DNA of 17,941 nt from Treponema sp. UBA3662 (GTDB taxonomy: Bacteria; Spirochaetota; Spirochaetia; Treponematales; Treponemataceae): assembly GCA_002373205.1 (NCBI GenBank), contig DFJV01000140.1, positions 1 to 17,941 of the forward strand. The letters run 5' to 3'. Positions 12,364 to 17,941 of the stretch are shown piece after piece (positions within the stretch are counted from its first letter, which is position 1; each line of letters opens with the position of its first letter). Both the position numbers and the translations under genes were made by a program. The notes under the pieces were generated by a model. That model was not told the DNA's origin. It did no database searches and was given only the letters and a program-made list of their open reading frames with translations.

Positions 12364-14010
12364 TTAGTTTCCCCTAGCCTTCCAAGCAGGATACCAGCTT
12401 ACAAACTTTTTTGTAAAAATTCCCATCGCAAGAGGAACAAGATTATTTATTATTGCAATCAAAATTCCAAAGCCCGCCATTCTTAAGAAAAATGTCCACG
12501 TTGCAGTCATAAGGTAAAGGATGCCCCAGCAAACAGAAAGAATATAATTTGCCCTCATAAAAATAGGGTTACGTCTTGCCTTCTCACCGCCATAGCTGTA
12601 TTTTACATAGCTTGCAGAAAGCGCTTCTTTTGTAAGGCAGGAACAAAGCCAAAAAGCACCAAAGATAAAATACCCCAGGCTCGTAACAAGTTCTTTCCTT
12701 CCAAAAAGAATCACAAAGGCAGACAATATTGCCACAAGCGCAATCGAAAGCTGGTCCCAAATTACAAACCTGCGCTTCCTCATGACAAGCGGCAAAAGCG
12801 CACAAACCACCATAGAAATTACGGCACCAGACTTTGCATTTATTCCTATGGAAACCCAAAAAGAAATCCACGGAATAAGCATAGTCACCATCGACGGATC
12901 TTTTTTATTCTCAAAGGAATCCGAACTTCCACCGTTTCCTTCATCCCACTGCGAAAGGCCCGTCCTTCCAAAAAATTTATTCCAGTCTATCATCAAAGAA
13001 AAATCACCGGAAACAGTATAAAGCTTCTTGCCCAAAGCTTCAGCACCGTCCATCTCCCCGCGGGAAATTGCAGTCCAAACTTCATAAGGAGTGTCTATGC
13101 GGGTTGTAGCCGTCAAGTGTCCGTCCGTAAAAACTTCACTGCCGTCTTTTCCCAAAAGAATCTGATAGCAGCTTCCAACGTCAGTGTAATTCATTTCAAG
13201 AACGCGGTCTTTTCCGTCATAAGAACCCTTGTTGTAAAGAGCCGCCATCTGTTTTGTAAAAGTCAAATCATCAGGAAGCTTTTCTCCAGAATGACTTATG
13301 CCCCAGCTTGCATCCGCCATCTTTTCAAAAACATCTTTAGGATAAATAAGCCCTTCAAGCTTTTTGTGGGTAGATTCAGAAATAGAGCCCAATGCAAATT
13401 CCGCTCCTGCCTTTTCCACAAGCGCAAGATATTCATGTGCAACAGAAGCAACTTCTTTCTTGCCAAAAAGCTCGCCCTGTCCACACATGATTTTTTCATA
13501 TTTTCCGCTTCCAAAAAAATGATCAAACATAGCAATCACGCTGTCATAATTATCCTTTGCCGAATAAAATCCGCATGTAGAAATAATCACATTGCGCCGG
13601 TCTTTTTTTTCGTACCGCGCCTCATGACTTCCGCTGCCATGCCCACTGGTGTTTTCTTTCATAAAAGGAAGAATCAAAGGAAGCTGGCGGTCAATCATAT
13701 TCTTTAGCATACCGGGAACATTAAAATAGTAAAGAGGAAAGCTCCATACAATCATGTCCGCATTAAGAATCTTTGGAAGAAGAAATTGCATGTCGTCTTT
13801 TATGCAGCAAACTCCGGGTGTATTTTTCCAACAGCCAAAGCAGCCCTTGCATGCTCCTATATTCATGGAAGCAAGCTCTATCTCTTCAACAGAAAACTCT
13901 CCTTCACTAGCCTTCATTCCCGCCTTAAAACCCTGCAAAAACTTTTCAGCAAGCCTAAGCGAATTGCTTCTTTTTCCCTTAGGACTTCCATTAATCAGCA
14001 GTATTTCCAT
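12364..14010 (-). CDS. Three-domain protein: flavodoxin-like NAD(P)H oxidoreductase, SCP2-like, membrane domain
   Basis: The N-terminal part (about 1-235) is a flavodoxin-fold, NADPH-dependent FMN-reductase-like domain: ILLINGSPKGKRSNS forms the phosphate-binding loop, GACKGCFGCWKNTPG is the cysteine-rich segment of iron-sulfur flavoprotein relatives, and MIVWSFPLYYFNVPG is the conserved flavin-side loop. Residues about 245-347 resemble an SCP2 (sterol carrier protein 2) domain: EVWTAISRGEMDGAEALGKK followed by YTVSGDFSLMIDW. The C-terminal part (about 370-545) has about six hydrophobic helices. The 548-aa length far exceeds a plain flavodoxin-like reductase (about 180-250). Ribosome site GGAGGAA lies before ATG 14010, and the start overlaps the end of the PadR gene by 20 nt, so the two are coupled. 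The SCP2 link suggests a lipid or quinone-like substrate, which is inference. The end lies next to the repeat array. Confidence 0.8.
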   Translation of the reverse strand: MEILLINGSPKGKRSNSLRLAEKFLQGFKAGMKASEGEFSVEEIELASMNIGACKGCFGCWKNTPGVCCIKDDMQFLLPKILNADMIVWSFPLYYFNVPGMLKNMIDRQLPLILPFMKENTSGHGSGSHEARYEKKDRRNVIISTCGFYSAKDNYDSVIAMFDHFFGSGKYEKIMCGQGELFGKKEVASVAHEYLALVEKAGAEFALGSISESTHKKLEGLIYPKDVFEKMADASWGISHSGEKLPDDLTFTKQMAALYNKGSYDGKDRVLEMNYTDVGSCYQILLGKDGSEVFTDGHLTATTRIDTPYEVWTAISRGEMDGAEALGKKLYTVSGDFSLMIDWNKFFGRTGLSQWDEGNGGSSDSFENKKDPSMVTMLIPWISFWVSIGINAKSGAVISMVVCALLPLVMRKRRFVIWDQLSIALVAILSAFVILFGRKELVTSLGYFIFGAFWLCSCLTKEALSASYVKYSYGGEKARRNPIFMRANYILSVCWGILYLMTATWTFFLRMAGFGILIAIINNLVPLAMGIFTKKFVSWYPAWKARGN

Positions 14011-14551
14011 GTTTCAATTCCTCCAGTTCCCCAATACAATTCTTGCACCATTTCCGAAGCATCTTTTCATACATAAGGCCAAAATCCATTGTAAACTTCC
14101 AGTACAATGTCTTCATCCTGTCCGGAACATTTTTTTGATATTCATTTATCACAAAAGCAGCTTTTTTGTCCCCTTCAGGAAAGACAGAATTCTGCTCAGG
14201 AAGATTTCTAAAAAATTCTATATTCTCATCTATGCTGCATTCTCCACGGAAAAAAGTTTTCATCATCATAGGGCTACGAATAACAGACTTTACACTGTCA
14301 TCTCTTAGCCAGCAGGCAAGTTCCTTTTTACCCTCGCGCGTTATGGAAAGCAAATTCTTGTCGGGTCTGCTCTCCTGTTCAATGCGGGCAGACTGAATCC
14401 AGCCGCTTTTTTCCAGAGTCTGAAGTTCCCTGTAAATCTGACTTGTCTGAGCATGCCAGAAAAAACTCAGCGAATCGCGAAAAACCGTCATAATCTCATA
14501 ACCGGTCATTTTACCGTAATTCAAAAGTCCAAGAATACCGTGTTTCAGCAT
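13991..14551 (-). CDS. PadR-family transcriptional regulator
   Basis: This 186-aa protein is a PadR-type winged-helix repressor. The N-terminal DNA-binding domain (about 1-82) shows the family pattern HGILGLLNYGKMTGYEI, then QTSQIYRELQTLEKSGWI and the wing LLSITREGKKELACWL. The C-terminal half (about 90-180) is helical, as in the PadR C-terminal dimerisation domain (Vir_act_alpha_C type), with KNVPDRMKTLYWKFTMDFGLMYEKMLRKW. PadR proteins usually repress their own operon and release DNA on binding a small ligand. Here it heads the operon of the flavodoxin-SCP2-membrane protein and overlaps it by 20 nt. AAGGAAAG (minus strand, 14555-14562) serves ATG 14551. Two palindromes in its promoter fit an autoregulated switch. 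The ligand is unknown. Confidence 0.9.
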   Translation of the reverse strand: MLKHGILGLLNYGKMTGYEIMTVFRDSLSFFWHAQTSQIYRELQTLEKSGWIQSARIEQESRPDKNLLSITREGKKELACWLRDDSVKSVIRSPMMMKTFFRGECSIDENIEFFRNLPEQNSVFPEGDKKAAFVINEYQKNVPDRMKTLYWKFTMDFGLMYEKMLRKWCKNCIGELEELKHGNTAD

Positions 14552-14562
14552 AAACTTTCCTT

Positions 14563-14582
14563 ATATTCCACTTGTATAATAT
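14563..14582. promoter_or_regulatory. Candidate PadR operator 2 (in the leader)
   Basis: The sequence ATATTCCACTTGTATAATAT matches the palindrome consensus ATATTCCACTTGTGGAATAT perfectly in the left half and in 7 of 9 positions in the right half. It lies between the predicted transcription start (about 14586) and the ribosome site of the padR gene. A bound regulator would block elongation or initiation. Confidence 0.6.
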
Positions 14583-14592
14583 TAACACTTTT

Positions 14593-14621
14593 ACTATACT
14601 TCCACTTGTGGAATATGTCAA
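14593..14621 (-). promoter_or_regulatory. Promoter of the padR operon
   Basis: On the minus strand a perfect TTGACA (14621-14616) is followed after exactly 17 nt by TATAGT (14598-14593). Transcription should begin near 14586. The spacer holds operator 1. This is the best promoter in the window. Confidence 0.75.
14597..14616. promoter_or_regulatory. Candidate PadR operator 1 (between -35 and -10)
   Basis: The core TTCCAC-TT-GTGGAA (14600-14613) is a perfect palindrome except for its two central bases. The right half GTGGAATAT is the exact mirror of the left half of operator 2. The two sites are 34 bp apart centre to centre, and this one fills the promoter spacer, so binding would exclude RNA polymerase. 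Confidence 0.65.
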
Positions 14622-14718
14622 GAGAAAAAAAAGAACACTTGCAGTAAAAATACATTTCTTGTAGTATTAAAGTATAAACCTAAAAACAAAGCGCAATAAA
14701 AAAATTAGGTGGAAAAAA

Positions 14719-15285
14719 ATGAAAGATGTTTACGAAGCTGTCCCGGAATTTGAAAACGAGCACTATCTTTTCCGCTTTGTAAAAGAAAGCGATGCAAGTG
14801 ATTTGCTTGAAGTTTACAGCGACAAAAACGCCCTTCCTTTCTTTAATAGCGACAACTGCCACGGAGACAATTTCTATTACCCTACAACAGAGCGCATGAA
14901 GGAAGCCATAAACTTTTGGATTAAGTCTTACGAGACTAAATGGTTTGTCCGCTGGGCAATAGTAGAAAAACAAAAGGAAAAGGCTATTGGCACGGTAGAA
15001 CTTTTTCACCGCGACGCAAACGACTACTTTAACAACACTGCACTCCTTCGGCTGGACTTAAAAAGCTCACACGAAAAGGCAGAAGTTATAGAAGAAGTTT
15101 CCGGCATAATTTTACCGTCAGTCTGCAAACTGTTCAATGCAAAAAAAATCGCAACAAAGGTTCCGCTTTATGCCATTGAACGGATGGCAGCATTCAAAAA
15201 ACTTGGCTTTACAAAATCAGAAGAATTTTTGGTCGGAGGGTCAGACGGATATTCCTACAAGGATTACTGGGAAAAGCAAGGCTAA
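14719..15285 (+). CDS. RimJ/RimL-type GNAT acetyltransferase
   Basis: This 188-aa protein fits the RimJ/RimL branch of GNAT acetyltransferases, which acetylate protein N-termini, antibiotics or small amines. Family features are the opening YLFRFVKESDASDLLEVYSD, a central strand RWAIVEKQKEKAIGTVELF, a strand TALLRLDLKSSHEK, and the C-terminal KKIATKVPLYAIERMAAFKKLGFTKSEEF. The usual R-G-x-G pyrophosphate loop is weak here (HEKAEVIEEV), which may affect acetyl-CoA binding or mean a divergent member. AGGTGGA lies 6 nt before ATG 14719. It is transcribed divergently from the padR operon across a 167-bp gap, so the PadR operators could also influence it. It starts a co-directional run of small enzymes; the tautomerase gene begins 12 nt after it. 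Confidence 0.75.
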   Translation: MKDVYEAVPEFENEHYLFRFVKESDASDLLEVYSDKNALPFFNSDNCHGDNFYYPTTERMKEAINFWIKSYETKWFVRWAIVEKQKEKAIGTVELFHRDANDYFNNTALLRLDLKSSHEKAEVIEEVSGIILPSVCKLFNAKKIATKVPLYAIERMAAFKKLGFTKSEEFLVGGSDGYSYKDYWEKQG

Positions 15286-15296
15286 AGGAGAAGGAA

Positions 15297-15656
15297 ATGC
15301 CAATCGTAAAAATCAATATGCTAAAAGGAAAGAGCCCCCAATACAAAAAGACCGTATTAGACTGCGTTCATCAAGGGCTTGTAGAATCCTTGCACATAGA
15401 AGACTGGGACAGGTTCCAGAGGATAATAGAATTTAACCGTGAAGATTTTGAAATGCCAGATTTTAAAAGCGACAGCTTTATGATTATAGAGTTTTCACTT
15501 TTTCCCGGAAGAACAAAAGAAGAAAAGAAAAATGCCATAGAAACAATAACAGAAAAATTGACTTCATCACTAGGTGTCAACGAATCTGATATATTCATCA
15601 TAATGAATGAACCGCCATTGGAAAACTGGGGAATGGCAGGAAAGCAAAAAGGATAG
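15297..15656 (+). CDS. Tautomerase-superfamily protein
   Basis: This 119-aa protein belongs to the 4-oxalocrotonate tautomerase superfamily, which uses an N-terminal proline as a general base on keto-enol substrates. After removal of Met, P2 becomes the catalytic Pro-1 (MPIVKINMLKGKS). It has two beta-alpha-beta units: residues about 2-40, and about 60-115 (FMIIEFSLFPGRTKEEKKNAIETI). The ending IFIIMNEPPLENWGMAGKQ is highly typical of the 115-130-aa YusQ-like tautomerase family. A strong AAAGGAGAAGG precedes ATG 15297, 12 nt after the acetyltransferase stop, so the genes are co-transcribed. The natural substrate is not known for this branch. Confidence 0.88.
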   Translation: MPIVKINMLKGKSPQYKKTVLDCVHQGLVESLHIEDWDRFQRIIEFNREDFEMPDFKSDSFMIIEFSLFPGRTKEEKKNAIETITEKLTSSLGVNESDIFIIMNEPPLENWGMAGKQKG

Positions 15657-15723
15657 CTGCATAGCAATGTCCTATTAAATGAATTCAAGACAAGTGCCAA
15701 GCACTTTGGGAATTAAAGAAAGA

Positions 15724-15739
15724 ATAAAAATATTTTTAT
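15724..15739. promoter_or_regulatory. AT-only 16-bp palindrome before the MBL-fold gene
   Basis: ATAAAAATATTTTTAT is a perfect palindrome lying directly before the Shine-Dalgarno AAGGGGA of the next gene. It could bind a regulator or simply be AT-rich sequence. The 95-bp gap otherwise shows no clear promoter. Confidence 0.35.
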
Positions 15740-15751
15740 CAAGGGGAAAAA

Positions 15752-16375
15752 ATGATTACGGTAAAAAGAATAAAAGGTGGAACAGACAACTGCTACATAG
15801 TTGCTGAAGGAAAAACCGCAATACTTGTAGACACCAGCAGTAAAGCCGCCCGCGACATGGTAATTGAAGAGTGTGACAAATATCAAATAAAGCTGATCGT
15901 CCTTACCCACCCCCACTTTGACCATGCAGAAAATGCAGCCGAACTTTCAAGAAGATATTCCTGCCCCGTTGCATTCAGCAAAGTGGACGAAGAACTTTTT
16001 GACGACTATACAAAGCAGCCACTAAAATCATACGGTCTTGTAGGAAAAGTTGTACTGGGACTTTCTCTTTCTGCTTTAAAAAACACAAAAGTAGAACGGC
16101 CTCAAAATATTGTTTACGTAAAGGAAGGAGACAGTCTTGCTGAATACGGAATAAATGCAAAAATCATAGAACTTCCTGGGCACACAAAAGGCTCAATAGG
16201 AGTTGATGTAGAAGAAAGCCACCTCTTAGTCGGAGACGCTTTGGACAACTGGATTAAGCCAGCCATAGGACACTTGTATTGCGACATTGACGCAATCAAA
16301 AAAACTCAGAAAAAAATAAAGGCGCTTGGCAAGCGTACAATTTATTTTGGCCACGGAAATCCTGTTACCCGTTAA
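15752..16375 (+). CDS. Metallo-beta-lactamase-fold hydrolase
   Basis: This 207-aa protein is a metallo-beta-lactamase-fold metal-dependent hydrolase of the glyoxalase-II-like group. The metal ligands are all present: H53-x-H55-x-D57-H58 (THPHFDHAEN), H144 (LPGHTKGS), D162 (VGDALD) and H201 (YFGHGNP). The protein begins with the usual strands (ITVKRIKGGTDNCYIVAEGKTAILVDTSS) and has no signal peptide, so it acts in the cytoplasm. The insert at about 80-115 (DDYTKQPLKSYGLVGKVVLGLSLSAL) is probably the substrate lid. AAGGGGA precedes ATG 15752. It follows the tautomerase gene by 95 nt and precedes the transglutaminase-like gene by about 35 nt. The substrate cannot be named. Confidence 0.9.
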   Translation: MITVKRIKGGTDNCYIVAEGKTAILVDTSSKAARDMVIEECDKYQIKLIVLTHPHFDHAENAAELSRRYSCPVAFSKVDEELFDDYTKQPLKSYGLVGKVVLGLSLSALKNTKVERPQNIVYVKEGDSLAEYGINAKIIELPGHTKGSIGVDVEESHLLVGDALDNWIKPAIGHLYCDIDAIKKTQKKIKALGKRTIYFGHGNPVTR

Positions 16376-16410
16376 CAGGAACTAAGCCGGTGAACAAAGG
16401 AAGCACAAAT

Positions 16411-16986
16411 ATGGAAGATTTATCTGACTACTTAAAAGAAAGTGACTGCATTGATTATACAAATCCTCTCGTTGCAGAAAAAGCAAACCAACTAAAGGCT
16501 ATCTCTTCCAACAAGCTTGACTACATAGAAAAAGCATACAAGTTTGTGCGCGACGAAATTCCGCACACCTGGGATGCAAAACTCACCGTAGTTTCAAAAA
16601 ATGCCAGCGACGTACTCAAAAACAAAACTGGCATCTGCTGGACAAAATCATGCCTGCTTGCGGCCTTACTCCGTGCAAACAAAATACCGGCAGGAATCAG
16701 CTACCAGTATTTAACACGCGCCAATGATGCAAGCGACGGTTACATCATTCATGCATTGAATACTGTTTACATCGACTCTCTGCAAAAATGGATTCGCCTT
16801 GACGCACGCGGAAACAAAGCAGGAGTAAACGCACAGTTCAGCCTCGAAAAAGAAATCCTTGCCTTTCCAGCCCGCCCTGAATTTGGCGAAAAAGATTACC
16901 GCGACAACCACTGTGACCTGGACCTTCGCCTCAAAGAAATTCTAAAGACGAGCAGCAACATCCTCGAAGTCCGCACGGATTTTTAA
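16411..16986 (+). CDS. Transglutaminase-like cysteine protein
   Basis: This 191-aa protein has the core of the transglutaminase-like superfamily, which includes proteases, amidases and cross-linking enzymes. The triad is visible: C76 (KTGICWTKSCLLAALLRA), H114 (YIIHALNTVYI) and D131 (WIRLDARGN). An N-terminal helical part (KLDYIEKAYKFVRDEIPHTWD) precedes it, as in family members. ATG 16411 is preferred: AAGGAAG (16397-16403) lies 7 nt upstream. The upstream in-frame GTG at 16390 would add 7 residues and lacks a site. There is no signal peptide, so it is cytoplasmic, and the reaction is unknown. It lies 35 nt after the MBL-fold gene and 16 nt before the double GNAT gene, so it is probably part of one transcript. 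Confidence 0.87.
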   Translation: MEDLSDYLKESDCIDYTNPLVAEKANQLKAISSNKLDYIEKAYKFVRDEIPHTWDAKLTVVSKNASDVLKNKTGICWTKSCLLAALLRANKIPAGISYQYLTRANDASDGYIIHALNTVYIDSLQKWIRLDARGNKAGVNAQFSLEKEILAFPARPEFGEKDYRDNHCDLDLRLKEILKTSSNILEVRTDF

Positions 16987-17002
16987 AAGGAGAACCAAGC
17001 AA

Positions 17003-17860
17003 ATGCTAATAAAAAAATGCTCTCTTTTGGACATTGAAGAATTGGCTCAGTTAAACAAGCAGCTCATCGAAGACGAAAAAAGCGACAACGCCATGAATTT
17101 TGAGCAATTGCAAAAGCGAATGCAAGACTTTCTTAAAAGCGAATACGATGCATATTTCTTTATGGAAGAAGATTGCGCCATAGGTTATGCCCTTGTCCGC
17201 CACACCGCAAAGCCTCTGTATCTTAGGCAGTTTTTTATCGCTAGAAATTTCAGGCGGCAGGGCAAAGGAAGAGTTGCACTCAAACTTTTATTGGATGAGC
17301 TAAAAACAGACAAGATTGACATAGAAGTTCTGTCTTGGAACAAGGCTGCAATTAAATTTTGGGAAAGCTGTGGTTTTACAGAACGCAGCCGCTATATGAG
17401 GCTGGAAAATTCAGAATCATCATTCTGCATACGAAAACTTTCAGAAGCGGATATTCCCGAAGCACTTGCTCTTGCATGGAAAATTTTTACCGAATACGAG
17501 TCGCCGGATTATTCTGACGAGGGTACAGAGTCCTTCCGAAAGAGCATTAACGATCCTGTATATTTAACTGGCTTGGACTATTACGGAACTTTTGAAGGAA
17601 GCAAACTTATTGCAATCTGCGCCATAAGAATAGAAAAACACCACATTTGCTTTATGTTTGTAGATGGAAGCTATCACAGGCGCGGCATTGGAAGCCGTTT
17701 GATCCGCCATGTCCTGAATGAATACAAGGGAGAGACTGTCACGCTCAATTCTTCACCCTACGGCTTGCCCTTTTACAAAGCACTTGGTTTCGTTCCAACG
17801 GATGAAGAAAAAACAGTCAACGGAATCCGCTTTACGCCCATGAAATACACAGTGGAATGA
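17003..17860 (+). CDS. Tandem double-GNAT acetyltransferase
   Basis: This 285-aa protein consists of two GNAT domains in a row. The first (about 1-140) contains LYLRQFFIARNFRRQGKGRVAL, with the acetyl-CoA loop RRQGKG, and SWNKAAIKFWESCGFTERSRYM. The second (about 147-285) contains FCIRKLSEADIPEALALAWKIF, then FMFVDGSYHRRGIGSRLI with loop RRGIGS, and NSSPYGLPFYKALGFVPT. Both loops look intact, so both halves may bind acetyl-CoA. The opening MLIKKCSLLDIEELAQLNKQLIEDE is typical of a GNAT start. AAAAGGAG precedes ATG 17003. No frameshift or stop separates the halves, so it is a real fusion. The substrate is unknown. It belongs to the co-directional accessory run and is followed 16 nt later by another gene. 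Confidence 0.87.
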   Translation: MLIKKCSLLDIEELAQLNKQLIEDEKSDNAMNFEQLQKRMQDFLKSEYDAYFFMEEDCAIGYALVRHTAKPLYLRQFFIARNFRRQGKGRVALKLLLDELKTDKIDIEVLSWNKAAIKFWESCGFTERSRYMRLENSESSFCIRKLSEADIPEALALAWKIFTEYESPDYSDEGTESFRKSINDPVYLTGLDYYGTFEGSKLIAICAIRIEKHHICFMFVDGSYHRRGIGSRLIRHVLNEYKGETVTLNSSPYGLPFYKALGFVPTDEEKTVNGIRFTPMKYTVE

Positions 17861-17876
17861 CAAGGAAGCAAAGAGA

Positions 17877-17941
17877 ATGAATGAAAAATTAATCGAAGAA
17901 GCAAAACTGTACATACAAGAAATATTCAAGAATAATTCTGA
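17877..17941 (+). CDS. Start of a further gene, cut by the window edge
   Basis: ATG 17877 follows AAGGAAG (17862-17868) with good spacing, 16 nt after the double GNAT stop. The 21 readable codons, MNEKLIEEAKLYIQEIFKNN and one more, form an amphipathic helix. Such an opening is common in small HD-domain phosphohydrolases of bacteria, but the diagnostic HD motifs would lie beyond the window, so this is only a guess. Confidence 0.6.
   Translation, partial: MNEKLIEEAKLYIQEIFKNNS

Noticed and set aside
13117..13707. 196-codon plus-strand frame inside the flavodoxin-SCP2 gene
   Set aside because: It is antisense to a gene with clear domains; it has no ribosome site and resembles no family.
16390..16410. 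GTG start of the transglutaminase-like gene at 16390
   Set aside because: AAGGAAG at 16397-16403 is correctly placed for ATG 16411.

Overview
The window looks like a chromosomal segment of a spirochaete, most likely a Treponema from a host or gut setting. This is inferred from gene content and remembered synteny, not from a search. Pointers are a diderm-type Lpt lipid-export module (LptC-like, LptA-like, LptB), a cheR-cheB pair, a LysM/M23 cell-wall hydrolase, and low-to-moderate GC with AT-rich Shine-Dalgarno signals. No rRNA, tRNA, transposase gene or CRISPR array was seen.

Layout. Positions 1-1935 carry rlmE (23S rRNA 2'-O-methyltransferase) and a membrane-anchored LysM-M23 endopeptidase that ends at a clear UUCG-capped terminator. 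A GNAT acetyltransferase follows (1957-2448). About 770 bp of non-coding repeats come next (2444-3175), including two diverged copies of a 204-256 bp element whose 3' ends resemble intrinsic terminators. Then come cheR and cheB (3265-5428), the enzymes that methylate and demethylate chemoreceptors. Positions 5429-5848 are non-coding and end in a promoter and structured leader for a small DUF898-like membrane protein (5849-6166), followed by an unrecognised membrane protein (6195-6656). A second repeat-rich gap (6657-7140) contains a 102-bp imperfect palindrome.

Positions 7141-11403 form one compact co-directional operon: polyprenyl diphosphate synthase, a TPR protein, an RseC-like membrane protein, LptC-like, LptA-like and LptB. 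Gaps are 0-13 nt or the genes overlap. The operon points to envelope lipid biogenesis: an isoprenoid chain maker beside the periplasmic bridge and the ATPase that extract lipid from the inner membrane. Its promoter places transcription start at or next to the AUG. cheR has the same arrangement, so both may be translated from leaderless mRNAs.

Positions 11404-12363 hold no credible gene. They are packed with six near-identical copies of a hairpin-forming palindrome (core CCCTGAACTTGTTTCAGGG) embedded in degenerate units of about 19 bp that look like repeated copies of its left half.

On the minus strand (14551-12364) lies a two-gene operon. A PadR-family repressor precedes a three-part protein with a flavodoxin-like domain, an SCP2-like domain and a multi-pass membrane domain. 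The promoter carries two palindromic candidate operators, so autoregulation is likely. Divergent from it (14719 to the right edge) is a run of small accessory enzymes: a RimJ/RimL-type acetyltransferase, a tautomerase, a metallo-beta-lactamase-fold hydrolase, a transglutaminase-like protein, a tandem double GNAT, and the start of one more gene cut by the window edge.
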